From positions 458,501 through 522,500 of the forward strand of contig JAOTOL010001640.1 of the NCBI GenBank assembly GCA_034440575.1: a stretch of 64,000 nucleotides of DNA, given 5' to 3'. Origin of the DNA: Imbricaverruca yamaguchii. Its lineage: Eukaryota > Arthropoda > Thecostraca > Neoverrucidae. The translations under genes were made by a program, and so were the position numbers. This document shows, one piece after another, positions 38,413-50,500 of the stretch. The notes under the pieces were generated by a model. The model was given only the letters and a program-made list of their open reading frames with translations. It did not search any database and had not been told where the DNA came from. The number at the start of each line of letters is the position of its first letter. Within the stretch, counting starts at the first letter, position 1.

Positions 38413-38539
38413 ATGGAGATGTTCAACAAGCTGCGCTCCACCGTGTCGCAAGCGGTGTCCCAGGTGTCTGGCGTGCTGCCCGGCAACCCGGTAACGCGCG
38501 AGTATGAAGTGACGGAGCACATGGCCAGCGCCGGACCGG
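38413..38539 (+). CDS. Scyl2: SCYL2 coding exon 1
   Basis: Residues 1-42. The ATG at 38413 sits in a strong Kozak context (ggcgccATGG) and starts MEMFNKL, matching the family's amphipathic N-terminus; NPVTREYEV follows. The donor GTCAGT at 38540 leaves phase 1. The frame is open further upstream to a GTG at 38377, but that part lies in a tandem repeat and has no homology, so it was not used. Confidence 0.93.
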
Positions 38540-41500
38540 GTCAGTGGTGCACCTGGTGCTGCTGTCCGCACGTTGTGGTCGTGTGTGGTGTGGCACGCTT
38601 CGTGTCGAGATCTTGTATGATGTGCCCTTGTGCTGGGTTCTGGTGTGGAGGCAGTGTTGCGTTTTAGGCGAGGCTGGATGGAAGGAATCGTGCAATGAAG
38701 GTCAGTCTCGCATCTTAGCCAATACATTGCTGACGTCTTTTTCAGGTGTAGTTACTGGTCGCAGGTACTCAGCTCCTGGTTTTGTAACAATTAATTCACG
38801 ATGAGAACAACGTTTTTCCGAGAGGTATTTAGTGGTAATGTGCGCAAATGTTCTAGGTATTAACAAAATACTAGACATTTTGGTACTAAACCTCCATCAG
38901 GAGTGGCAATGGTCTAATACTACAAGTAATTTGCTGTTAACGATTGCGTGTGTGTGTGGGGGGGGGGGGATGGCAACTAAGCATACTCTTGAGATAAAGA
39001 GGGTTGATTTTTGTGCGGGCTTGATGTGGAAGGTGCATCTGCATACATATCTTGTATTATAGGTGTACTCTGTGTGCTGGCTGGACACAGAAGGTACTGT
39101 TATGGGCGCTACATGACCAATGTAGTCGATGCGCCCTAAAGCCCTAATAACTAACTGGATATAGAAGGTGTACTCTGCATGCAGATCTTATATAAGCTGA
39201 ACTTTGTGTGCAAACATGAAAACGAATTATGCATCCAGGGCTGACATGGACAACAAACTGTGCTTGCAGGTCTCATGTGGAAGGTGTACTCGGCGTTCAA
39301 GAAGTCGACCCGAGAGGAGGCGTCGGTGTTTGTGTTGGAGAAGCGTCTGCTGGACCAGTGGGCCCGCCGGGACCGCGACGCCATGCTGGACGCCCTCCGG
39401 CAGGGCGTCAGTCAGCTGACGCGACTGCGACATCCGCGCGTGCTCACCGTCCAGCACCCCATGGAGGAGTCCAGGTCAGTGACGTCCGGCGGCGCGTGCA
39501 CGCTTCCTTGCTTTCCAGCACCCCAGGGAAGAGACCAGGTCAGCGTTGTTTGGTACTCCGTGGAGGAATCCAGGTCGTGCCACCGCCGCAGGGATGCAGG
39601 TCAGTACCGGACCGGCCACACATAGGAGCCCAAGTCAATAGTGTCGCTGCAGCAGAGTCCATCTCAAGAGAGGAACGCTACGCTTGTCGGGCTGATTTCA
39701 GGCTATCGAAGGAGTCCAACATATGGCCAAACTGGTGCGACTTAAGTTTAGCTCAGCGTTGGAATTACCCACTCTGCTCCAATGTTCTAAGATGTGTATG
39801 TAGAGTGGTGGTTGTTCGGTTTTACGAGACGTCAACCGTTGAATCATATAACGTCAGCAACAGGCGGGATTCGAACCCACACTCTTTCGATTGTGAAGCG
39901 GCAACTTACCCCTAGACTACTCGCCCCCACACGCCCAGGGTTATATGGTGCGTATAATAAGGGATCATGTCGCCTTCTGTCTCCAAACACGCTATCCCAG
40001 GGCTGTCCTGGCGGTCTACATTTGTCTTAATCCATCATTAGCAGTATCTCCTACACGAATCGTTTTAGACGAACAGGTCCGCATGTATTTTGAGCACGAT
40101 TTCACCCCAAGGTTTGCGACAAATTTGGTAATTTATTATTAGCTCGGTGAATCCATCCATAGCCCTCTCGTGCTACGGATGGATACGACTGGGAAACTTG
40201 CTGAAAGCTTCCAGATACGATAACAATTTATGCCATAGAACCTCAGTATTTTGTTGACGATTTTATAATACTTGCCATGGCCAGTATATCATGAAGCTCC
40301 CACTCTGAGGATTCTGTTTGTGAACTACCACTAGCATGACCACGTGGTTTGTCCAGTGCGTTTGCTGGGCGCTGTATGACCGACGCAGTCGATGCGCCCC
40401 TAAGCCCAAATAGCCAACCAACCAACCAGTGCGTTTGCTGGGCGCTGTATGACCGACGCAGTCGATGCGCCCCTAAGCCCAAATAACCAACCAACCAGTG
40501 CGTTGTCGCCGACCGGCCGGTCTGTTCGGTCACGTGCGTCACGCGCCTGTTCCGGCCGCCGGCAGGGAGAGTCTGGCGTTCGCCACCGAGCCCGTGTTCG
40601 CCAGTCTGGCCAACGTGCTGGGCCACACCGAGAACATGCCGTCGCCGGTGCCGGCCGCGCTGCGCGACCACAAGCTGCACCAGGTCGAGATCAAGTACGG
40701 CCTCCTGCAGGTGGGTGCCGCGGCAGCCCACTACACCGGAGGGGGAACTCCACCCTGAACATCTTACCACTGACGAAAATCTTATTCTCACAACCCGAAC
40801 AATTGTGTAGAATATCACGCCATCGGTGTCGCGGGAGCGCCCCGCTCGGAGGGGCCTGTCGCCGGCTCCCGGCCCGGGAAGTGCCGCAGCGACGCTGGTG
40901 GTGGCTGGCGGTTGGTCCGGCTGATGACGTCAGCTGGTGGCCGGACCGGGAAGTGCCGCAGCGACGCTGGTGGTGGCTGGCGGTTGGTCCGGCTGATGAC
41001 GTCAGCTGGTGGCCGGACCGGGAAGTGCCGCAGCGACGCTGGTGGTGGCTGGCGGTTGGTCCGGCTGATGACGTCAGCCGGTGGCTGGACCGGGCCGCCG
41101 GCCATGTGCTCTCGGCGACCTGGTGCACTATCACCTGCCTCACGTCACGTGTCACGTGACCTGCCTATCTGCACAAATCGGTTTTTGCGGGTGGATGAAT
41201 GGGGAGCATCTGTTTTTGTTTGTTTTTGTTTTTTTGGCGCTCAAATGTATAGTTTCCAAATGATGTTGGACATGATTTTCTGCTTGTTTTGTTTTATGAG
41301 GTAAGCTAATCATGGCCCCTTATCTAGCTTTGGTGTTTGTGGCTGACATGCACCATACAGTATTTTCTTCGAATATTTTTTAGTTGCTTTTTGTAAATCA
41401 TTATGCTCTAACTCTGGAAATCGAAGATGAAAACCCAACCCTGATGGCGACCCGCGACGACGTACACTGACCTGTTGTGGCCTGAGGCATCTGAGGCCTG

Positions 41501-44500
41501 CTGACCTTTTGCGACCCTAGGTGATACCACTGGCCCCACTGACCCGGCATGTCGCCGCCTCGGCAGCTGGGGCAGGGCCTTGCGTTCCTGCACAACGACG
41601 TGAAGATGCTGCACCGCAACATTTGCCCTCATTCCGTGGTGATCAACAAGTCGGGCGCCTGGAAAATGGCCGGCTTCGAGTTCTGCGTGGCCAACCGGGC
41701 ACCCGCCGACCAGCCGGTGAGTCTGTGCCAACCGGGCACCCGCCGACCAGCCGGTGAGTCTGTGCCAACCGGGCACCCGCCGACCAGCCGGTGAGTCTGT
41801 GCCAACCGGGCACCCGCCGACCAGCCGGTGAGTCTGTGCCAACCGGGCACCCGCCGACCAGCCGGTGAGTCTGTGCCAACCGGGCACCCGCCGACCAGCC
41901 GGTGAGTCTCTGTCGTGAGAGTCGTGGGTCGGGTGGCAGCCGGTGAGCTGGCTGAGAGTAGATGAGTCTGGCTGCCGATTAGTTAGCCATGGTCGCGCGC
42001 TGCCTTTCTGCCTTCAGCATGACTCCATTCGGGGTGAACGTACCTCCCCTGAAACTTACGTAACGAACTGGCTACCTTTCCGTAGCGGCATTAATTACTG
42101 CCAAACGCAGAAGAGCGGAACAAATGCATATAATGGAGATGGCGGTTCAAATTATAACCATTTTCTCAGTCTAAGCCCGCTTTAACTGGCGAAGCCGGCG
42201 TTGTTTTCTGACATGGTCAATAATAGTGTCGGCTTGTTTGCCGCTGCTGGAGCCGCGACTGCCTGACCCACGGCCTCCTGCCCCCGTCAGCCGTCGTGGC
42301 CGGTGCCCGAGTACGACCCGGACGTGCACCCGCTGGCGCAGCCGTCGCTCGACTTCGCGTGTCCCGAGTGGGCGCTGTGTCTGCCGCACACGCCCTACTC
42401 GGACATGTACTCGCTGGCGGCGCTGACCTACAGCGTCATGACGCACGGCGGCGCCGTCTTCAACTGCGCCGCCGACTGGTACGCCTACAAGAAGGCCATG
42501 ACAGAGGTGAGCGGCGAAGGTGGCGGGTCGACTTTGTCGACGTGTGGTATCGGGCAGACAGCTACACTGGTGTCGTGTGGTGTCGGGCAGACATAGCTAC
42601 ATTCTACCCGTGTAGTGTCGGGTAGACATAGCTACACTCTACCCGTGTGGTGTCGGGCAGACAGCCACACTGGTGTCGTGTGGTGTCGGGCAGACATAGC
42701 TACATTCTACCCGTGTAGTGTCGGGTAGACATAGCTACACTCTACCCGTGTGGTTTCGGGCAGACAGCTACACTGGTGTCGTGTGGTGTCGGGCAGACAG
42801 CTACACTGGTGTCGTGTGGTGTCGGGCAGACATAGCTACACTGGTGTCGTGTGGTGTCGGGCAGACAGCTACACTGGTGTCGTGTGGTGTCGGGCAGACA
42901 GCTACACTCTACCCGTGTGGTGTCTGGCAGACATAGCTACACTGGTGTCGTGTGGTGTCGGGCAGACATAGCTACACTGGTGTCGTGTGGTGTCGGGCAG
43001 ACAGCTTCACTGGTGTCGTGTGGTGTCGGGCAGACATAGCTACACTCTACCCGTGTGGTATCGGGCAGACATAGCTACACTCTACCAGTGTGGTGTCGGG
43101 CAGACAGCTACACTGGTGTGTGGTGCCGGGCAGACAGCTACACTGGTGTCGTGTGGTGTCGGACAGACAGCTACGCTGGTGTCGTGTGGTGTCGGACAGA
43201 CAGCTACACTGGTGTCGTGTGGTGTCGGGCAGACAGCTACACTGGTGTCGTGTGGTGTCGGTCAGACAGCTACACTGGTGTCGTGTGGTGTCGGGCAGAC
43301 AGCTACACTGGTGTCGTGTGGTGTCGGGCAGACAGCTACACTGGTGTCGTGTGGTGTCGGGCAGACAGCTACACTGGTGTCGTGTGGTGTCGGGCAGACA
43401 GCTACACTGGTGTCGTGTGGTGTCGGGCAGACACAGCTGCACTGCACCCGTTTAGTGTCGTGCAGACACGGCTGCATTTTATCTCCTAGTATCGGACAGG
43501 CAGACACCACTACACTTTACAGATGCTCTTATTCCACGGCTGAGCCGACTGCAGTTCTAATCATGTGCCGATCACGGATTCGAAGGTCAGCAACACTCTT
43601 GTTGATGTTGTTATGCATAGGATTATTGTTTTTTATTACTTTATTTTCTGTGTCTCATGATGTGTCAGTTGTATAGACTTTGTTTGGCTTTTCAGTTGTT
43701 CACACACCAATGCCGGAACATCTTGTATAGGAATGTAGGAATAAATGTGGGCAAGTGCGACCCGAATGGTTCACTTGCCCTATTGTAGTGGCATACGTGC
43801 TTTCGAATGCCAACTCCGTGAAATATGTATGTAGTTTTCCATGACTTGATTTTAAGCATGTTTGTATAGCCATTTGTAAGTCGGTGCTCGTGATTGCAAT
43901 GGAACGCCGCATGACCGACGCAGCCGATGCGCCCCTAGGCTCTGATTGTGGAAGAGCTGCTAAGACCGACGGCTGTAGTGATCTTCTCGTGTTGCCGCAG
44001 TTGAAGCGGCTGCCGCCCAGTCGGCTGGAGCCGGTGCCGGCCGACCTGCGGGAGACGGTGAAGATGATGCTGAACGTGGCGCCCGACCTGCGACCTGACG
44101 CTGACCAGTTCACCAAGGTAACGTCAGCCCTCGTCTGACATAGCAAGCGGCTGGTTACCTCAGGAGACACAGCTCCAATGTAGCTCCCTGACGCTGACCA
44201 GTTCACCAAGGTAACGTCAGCCCTCGTCTGACATAGCGAGCGGCTGGTTACCTCAGGAGACACGGCCCCAATATAGCTCCCTGACGCTGACCAGTTCACC
44301 AAGGTAACGCCGGCCCTCGTCTGACATAGCGAGCGGCTAGTTACCTCAGGAGACACGGCCCCAATATAGCTCCCTGACGCTGACCAGTTCACCAAGGTAA
44401 CACCGGCCCTCGTCTGACATAGCGAGCGGCTGGTTACCTCAAGAGACACAGCTCCAATATAGCTCCCTGACGCTGACCAGTTCACGAAGGTAACGTCAGC

Positions 44501-47500
44501 CCTCGTCTGACATAGCGAGCGGCTGGTTACCTCAAGAGACACAGCTCCAATGTAGCTCCCTGACCCTGATCAGTTGACCAAGGTAACACCGGCCCTCGTG
44601 TGACCCAAGTCATTTTACCCAAGATTAAGTCAAACTGGGGCGTTGAATGTCTGCTAGTGTACGTTATCTCGACGACCACTGACTCAGTTGCACCGTACCT
44701 GGCTTCTACTATCCGCCGGTCCTGCTCCACAGTGGCTGAATGCTTTCGGCGTCCTCACCCGGCCCAGTTGCGCAGTTTCGTATTGCTTTCATTGAACGAA
44801 ATGAAGAAGAACCCTGGTTTATTTTACGATGCATTCAACCGCTAGGTTGCATAGCGTCGTTGACCTCTCACGCCAATTCGTCGCCGGTAGACTCGGTAAA
44901 TGCCGTCGGTTGTGAGATTCGAACCCACATTCTTGCGATCAAGAGTCTGATGCTCTACCGACTGAGCTACCGAGCTCCCTTGAACCAAGTGCTGACTAGT
45001 TTGCTTATGGTGTTGCAGATTGCGTATTTCGAAGACGTCGGTGTGAAGACCCTCAACTATCTAGACTCGCTCTTCCAGTGGGACAACCTGCAGAAGTCCA
45101 AGTTTTACAAGGGCTTGCCTCAGATAATTCCCAAACTGCCGCACCGGGTCAATCTGTACAGGTCAGTTCGGGACACAAGTCACGACGCATGCAGATGAAC
45201 GCTCTAATATCGTATTGCATGTGCGTACGCTATCAAAGCTCACTGTGTCGGTGGTGAGTTCGGGGCAGGATCATGTGAAGTGCAGGCATAGTTTTGGATT
45301 ATACCTGAATTGTTCAGGATCAGATTTATGTCACTGTCGTTGCTATTCAGGCTGGTGTTTCAAGAAGTCATCCCAAGAGTGCGGCCTCTATGCGTATCAA
45401 CATTTTATGGATCTGTTTTTCACAAGTTGCTTCCGTGGCCGTGTTCGCGAGGACTTTTACAACCCAGCTGAGTGAGATGTTCGTCGTGATTTTGCACGAT
45501 TGCCTTGCCTAATTACCGTGCGATAATGTAATCTTATCGCCGGCTTGTGCTCTAACTATAATTAATGTCCTGACATGATGAGGGCCTTCACTGGACCGGA
45601 GACGTGACCGACCACGTCTGGACCGATCGTTACGGGATCGGTCACGTGGCGTGACCGAGGCCGTGACCTGGCTGGGGCTCTGGTCTTCCCGGAGCTGTGG
45701 CCTGACCAGAGCCGTCACGTGACCTGAGGCTCCGATCTGGTCGGGCCATGAACTGACCGAGACGGTGACCTGACCGGAGCTGCACACCCGTCGCCGGCAG
45801 GATCCTGCCGTGTCTCGCCAAGGAGTTCGTGAACCCGGTGATGGTGCCGTTCGTGCTGCCGAACACAATGCTGATCGCCGAGAACTCGAGCCGTGAGGAG
45901 TTCATCCAGCACATCCTGCCGCTCATCTCGCCCGTGATGAAGCTACAGGAGCCCATCCAGGTGGGCATGTCCCCGCCCTGCCAGACCAATCCAGCCAGAG
46001 GACGGATCCTCGTCAGTGGATCCAAAGGAATGAGGACGATTCTTATCAGAGGTTAAAAAAAAACAATGTTTTATATACTATAATTATCTAATTGTCTAGC
46101 GAAATGGTAATTACACCCACGTTGATAGGTCGACATGTTTGTGATTTCCTAATGACTGGTTACGTGAGCCTTGTTTCGACTCGTCCGTGTGTATGGCGAT
46201 CTCCGCGGCTCGTTGTCAGCTGTCAGTACGACGTAACGTTGGCCGCCAGATCCTGCTGATCTTCACACAGCGGCTGGAGCTGCTGCTGAGCAAGACTCCG
46301 CCGGAGGAGGTGCGCGCGCACGTGCTGCCGCTCATGTACCGCGCGCTGGAGTCCAACAAACAGCAGATCCAGGAGCTGTGTCTCAGCGTCATACCGAAAG
46401 TCGGCTCGCTCATCGACTATCCGAGCATGAAGAATGCCTTACTGCCGCGAGTCAAGCAGCTCTGTCTCAACACCAGCTACCTCTCGGTGAGTGACCCTCA
46501 ACACCGACTTTATGTCGGTGAGTTACCCGCAACACCGGCTACGTCTTGGTTAGTGGCCCTCAACACCGGTTACCTCTCGACTAGCGGCCCTCAACATTGG
46601 CTCCCCTTGATGGGTGATTCTCAACACCGGCTACATCTTGGTTATTTGCTCTCAACACCGGCTACCTCTCGATGATTGACCCTCAACACCGTGTATGGCT
46701 CGGTGCAGTTCGGCCTGCTCTCCGTGGTGACATGGGCTTGTTTTATCATATCAGCATATCCCCTCCCCGGAACTTGGAAAAAAAAAAAAGAAAAGGGGGG
46801 GGGTGCCCCCCAAAAACCGAAATTATTTTTTTTTTCGCCCCCTTCCCCCCCCCCCCAAAAAAAACAAACCCCCAAGAGGGAAGGGGGGGGGGAAAAAACA
46901 ACGCCCCGCGGGACCCCAACAGGGGGAAAAGAAGGGGGAAAAAAAAAAAAACAGCTTGGCCAGCACAGCGCCACCCACAAAATCGAACCACAATTGAAGT
47001 TACCTATCTGTGCCGAACATTCAAAGTATATATCAGATGCATGCCAGAGCCGAGTGAGCTGTCTGGTATGTGCGTATCACACCAGCTATCGCCATCTATC
47101 TGTTCATTTGTCCAGTGTGCTCGCACCACACCTCAGGTCAGTCGCCTTGTGAGCTGTCTGATGATGTGTGGGTGTGACGGCGTGTCTGTAAGGTCTGATG
47201 GACCCGGGTCAGGTGTCTGATGAGATGTCTGGCGATGTGTGGGTGTGACGGCGTGTCTGTACCATAGACCCGGGTCAGCTGTCTGGCGATGTGTGGGTGT
47301 GACGGCGTGTCTGTACCCCAGACCCGGGTCAGATGTCTGGTCAGCTGTCTGGCGATGTGTGGGTGTGACGGCGTGTCTGTACCACAGACCCGGGTCAGCT
47401 GTCTGGTGAGCTGTCTGGCGATGTGTGGGTGTGACGGCGTGTCTGTACCACAGACCCGGGTCAGCTGTCTGGTGAGCTGTCTGGTGATGTGTGGGTGTGG

Positions 47501-50500
47501 CGGTGTGTCTGTACCACAGACCCGGATCAGCTGTCTGGCGATGTGTGGGTGTGACGGCGTGCCCGTACCACAGACCCGGGTCAGATGTCTGGTCAGCTGT
47601 CTGGCGATGTGTGGGTGTGGCGGTGTGTCTGTACCACAGACCCGGGTCAGCTGTCTGGCGATGTGTGGGTGTGACGGCGTGCCTGTACCGCAGACCCGGG
47701 TCAGCTGTCTGGTGATGTGTGGGTGTGACGGCGTGTCTGTACCCCAGACCCGGGTCAGTTGTCTGGTGAGCTGTCTGGCGATGTGTGGGTGTGACGGCGT
47801 GTCTGTACCCCAGACCCGGGTCAGTCGCCTTGTGAGCTGTCTGGCGATGTGTGGGTGTGACGGCGTGTCTGTACCCCAGACCCGGGTCAGATGTCTGGTC
47901 AGCTGTCTGGCGATGTGTGGGTGTGACAGCTGTACGGTCTGATGGACCCGGGTCAGGTGTCTGGTCAGCTGTGTGGCGATGTGTGGGTGTGACGGCGTGT
48001 CTGTACCCCAGACCCGGGTCAGATGTCTGGTCAGCTGTCTGGCGATGTGTGGGTGTGACGGCGTGTCTGTACCCCAGACCCGGGTCAGATGTCTGGTCAG
48101 CTGTCTGGTGATGTGTGGGTGTGACGGCGTGTCTGTACCCCAGACCCGGGTCAGCTGTCTGGCGATGTGTGGGTGTGACGGTGTGTCTGTACCTCAGACC
48201 CGGATCAGCTGTCTGGCGATGTGTGGGTGTGACGGCGTGTCTGTACCCCAGACCCGGGTCAGTTGTCTGGTGAGCTGTCTGGCGATGTGTGGGTGTGACG
48301 GCGTGTCTGTACCACAGACCCGGGTCAGCTGTCTGGTCAGCTGTCTGGCGATGTGTGGGTGTGACGGCGTGTCTGTACCACAGACCCGGGTCAGCTGTCT
48401 GGCGATGTGTGGGTGTGACGGCGTGTCTGTACCACAGACCCGGGTCAGCTGTCTGGCGATGTGTGGGTGTGACGGCGTGTCCGTACCACAGACCCGGGTC
48501 AACTGTCTGGTGATGTGTGGGTGTGACGGCGTGTCTGTACCGCAGACCCGGGTGAGCTGTCTGGCGATGTGTGGGTGTGACGGCGTGTCTGTACCCCAGA
48601 CCCGGGTCAGGTGTCTGGTGAGCTGTCTGGCGATGTGTGGGTGTGACGGCGTGTCTGTACCTCAGACCCGGGTCAGGTGTCTGATGAGCTGTCTGGTGAT
48701 GTGTGGGTGTGACGACGTGTCTGTACCTCAGACCCGGATCAGCGTCTGATGAGCTGTCTGGTGATGTGTGGGTGTGACGACGTGTCTGTACCCCAGATTC
48801 AGGTCAGCTGTCCGATGAGCTGTCTGGCGATGTCTGTACCGCAGTCCCGGGTCAGATGTCTGGTCAGCTGTCTGGTGATGTGTGGGTGTGACGGCGTGTC
48901 TGTACCCCAGACCCGGGTCAGGTGTCTGGTCAGCTGTCTGGTGATGTGTGGGTGTGACGGCGTGTCTGTACCGCAGACCCGGGTCAGGTGTCTGGTGAGC
49001 TGTCTGGCGATGTGTGGGTGTGACGGCGTGTCCGTACCACAGACCCGGGTCAGCTGTCTGGTGTGTCTGGGGAAGCTGCTGCCGCACCTGGACCGCTGGC
49101 TGGTGCTGGACGAGGTGCTGCCGGTGCTGCCGCAGATACCGTCACGCGAGCCGGCCGTCATCATGGCCATCGTCGGTGAGTGGTCTCGCCCAGACCCAGA
49201 CCCAGACCCGAGACCCGGACCCGGCAGCCGTCGCTCGGCCACCGCCACACCGGACTGATGCCACGCGAGGCCCCCATGGCCGCCCGTCTACTTAACTGAC
49301 TGATTGATTGATGGATGGATGGATGGGCGCGAAAGATAAACTCTGGTCGAGGTGCCCTAAACAAATGATTATCTACTGCCATCCATTTGGGTGACCATGA
49401 ACAATCTCACAGTAGGCAAATGATTATCGTCGGCCGATGTGTGCTGGCGGCTGTCCAATCTATAAATCCATACTGACACCGAACTCCATGCCTGTGTGTC
49501 TGCAGGCATCTATAAGGTGACCCTCTCCAACGACAAGCTGGGCATGACCAAGGAGGTGATGGCCACCAAAGTGCTGCCGTTCCTGGTGACGATCTCAATC
49601 GAGAACGGCCTGTCGGTGGCCCAGTTCGACGCGGTGATGGCGCTCCTGCGAGACCTGATCGGCAAGGTGGAGCTGGAGCATCGCGACAAACTCAAACAGC
49701 TCAACGCGCTCAAGGACGAGCAGCAGTGAGTGACCGCTCGACAGCCACACCCCAGGTGGATCGTCACATGTCGTCTTATCTCGGTATGGCGGTACTGTCG
49801 AGCAGCAGTGAGTGACCGCTCGACAGCTACACCCCGGGTGGATCGTCACGTGTCGTCTTATCTCGGTATGGCGGTACTGTCGAGCAGCAGTGAGTGACCG
49901 CTCGACAGCCACACCCCGGGTGGATCGTCACATGTCGTCTTATCTCGGTATGGCGGTACTGTCGAGCAGCAGTGAGTGACCGCTCGATAGCCACACCCCA
50001 GGTGGATCGTCACATGTCGTCTTATCTTGGTATGGCGGTACTGGCGAGCAGCAGTGAGTGACCGCTCGACAGCCACACCCCGGGTGGATCGTCACGTGTC
50101 GTCTTATCTTGGTATGGCGGTACTGGCGAGCAGCAGTGAGTGACCGCTCGACAGCCACACCCCAGGTGGATCGTCACGTGTCGTCTTATCTCGGTATGGC
50201 GGTACTGGCGAGCAGCAGTGAGTGACCGCTCGACAGCCACACCCCGGGTGGATCGTCACATGTCGTCTTATCTCGGTATGGCGGTACTGGCGAGCAGCAG
50301 TGAGTGACCGCTCGACAGCCACACCCCGGGTGGATCGTCACATGTCGTCTTATCTCGGTATGGCGGTACTGGCGAGCAGCAGTGAGTGACCGCTCGACAG
50401 CCACACCCCAGGTGGATCGTCACATGTCGTCTTATCTCGGTATGGCGGTACTGGCGAGCAGCAGTGAGTGACCGCTCGACAGCCACACCCCGGGTGGATC

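Noticed and set aside
39866..39930. Functional tRNA gene on the minus strand
   Set aside because: A and B boxes are present but the acceptor and anticodon stems do not pair; classed as SINE-like.
42987..43676. 229-codon plus frame and 131-codon minus frame
   Set aside because: They lie in SCYL2 intron 5 and consist of the 33-bp repeat.
44909..44980. Functional tRNA-Lys gene on the minus strand
   Set aside because: Good A and B boxes and a CTT-like loop, but the acceptor stem does not pair and a long shared tail follows.
46672..47220. 182-codon and related frames
   Set aside because: They cross the homopolymer-distorted stretch and intron 9 repeats.
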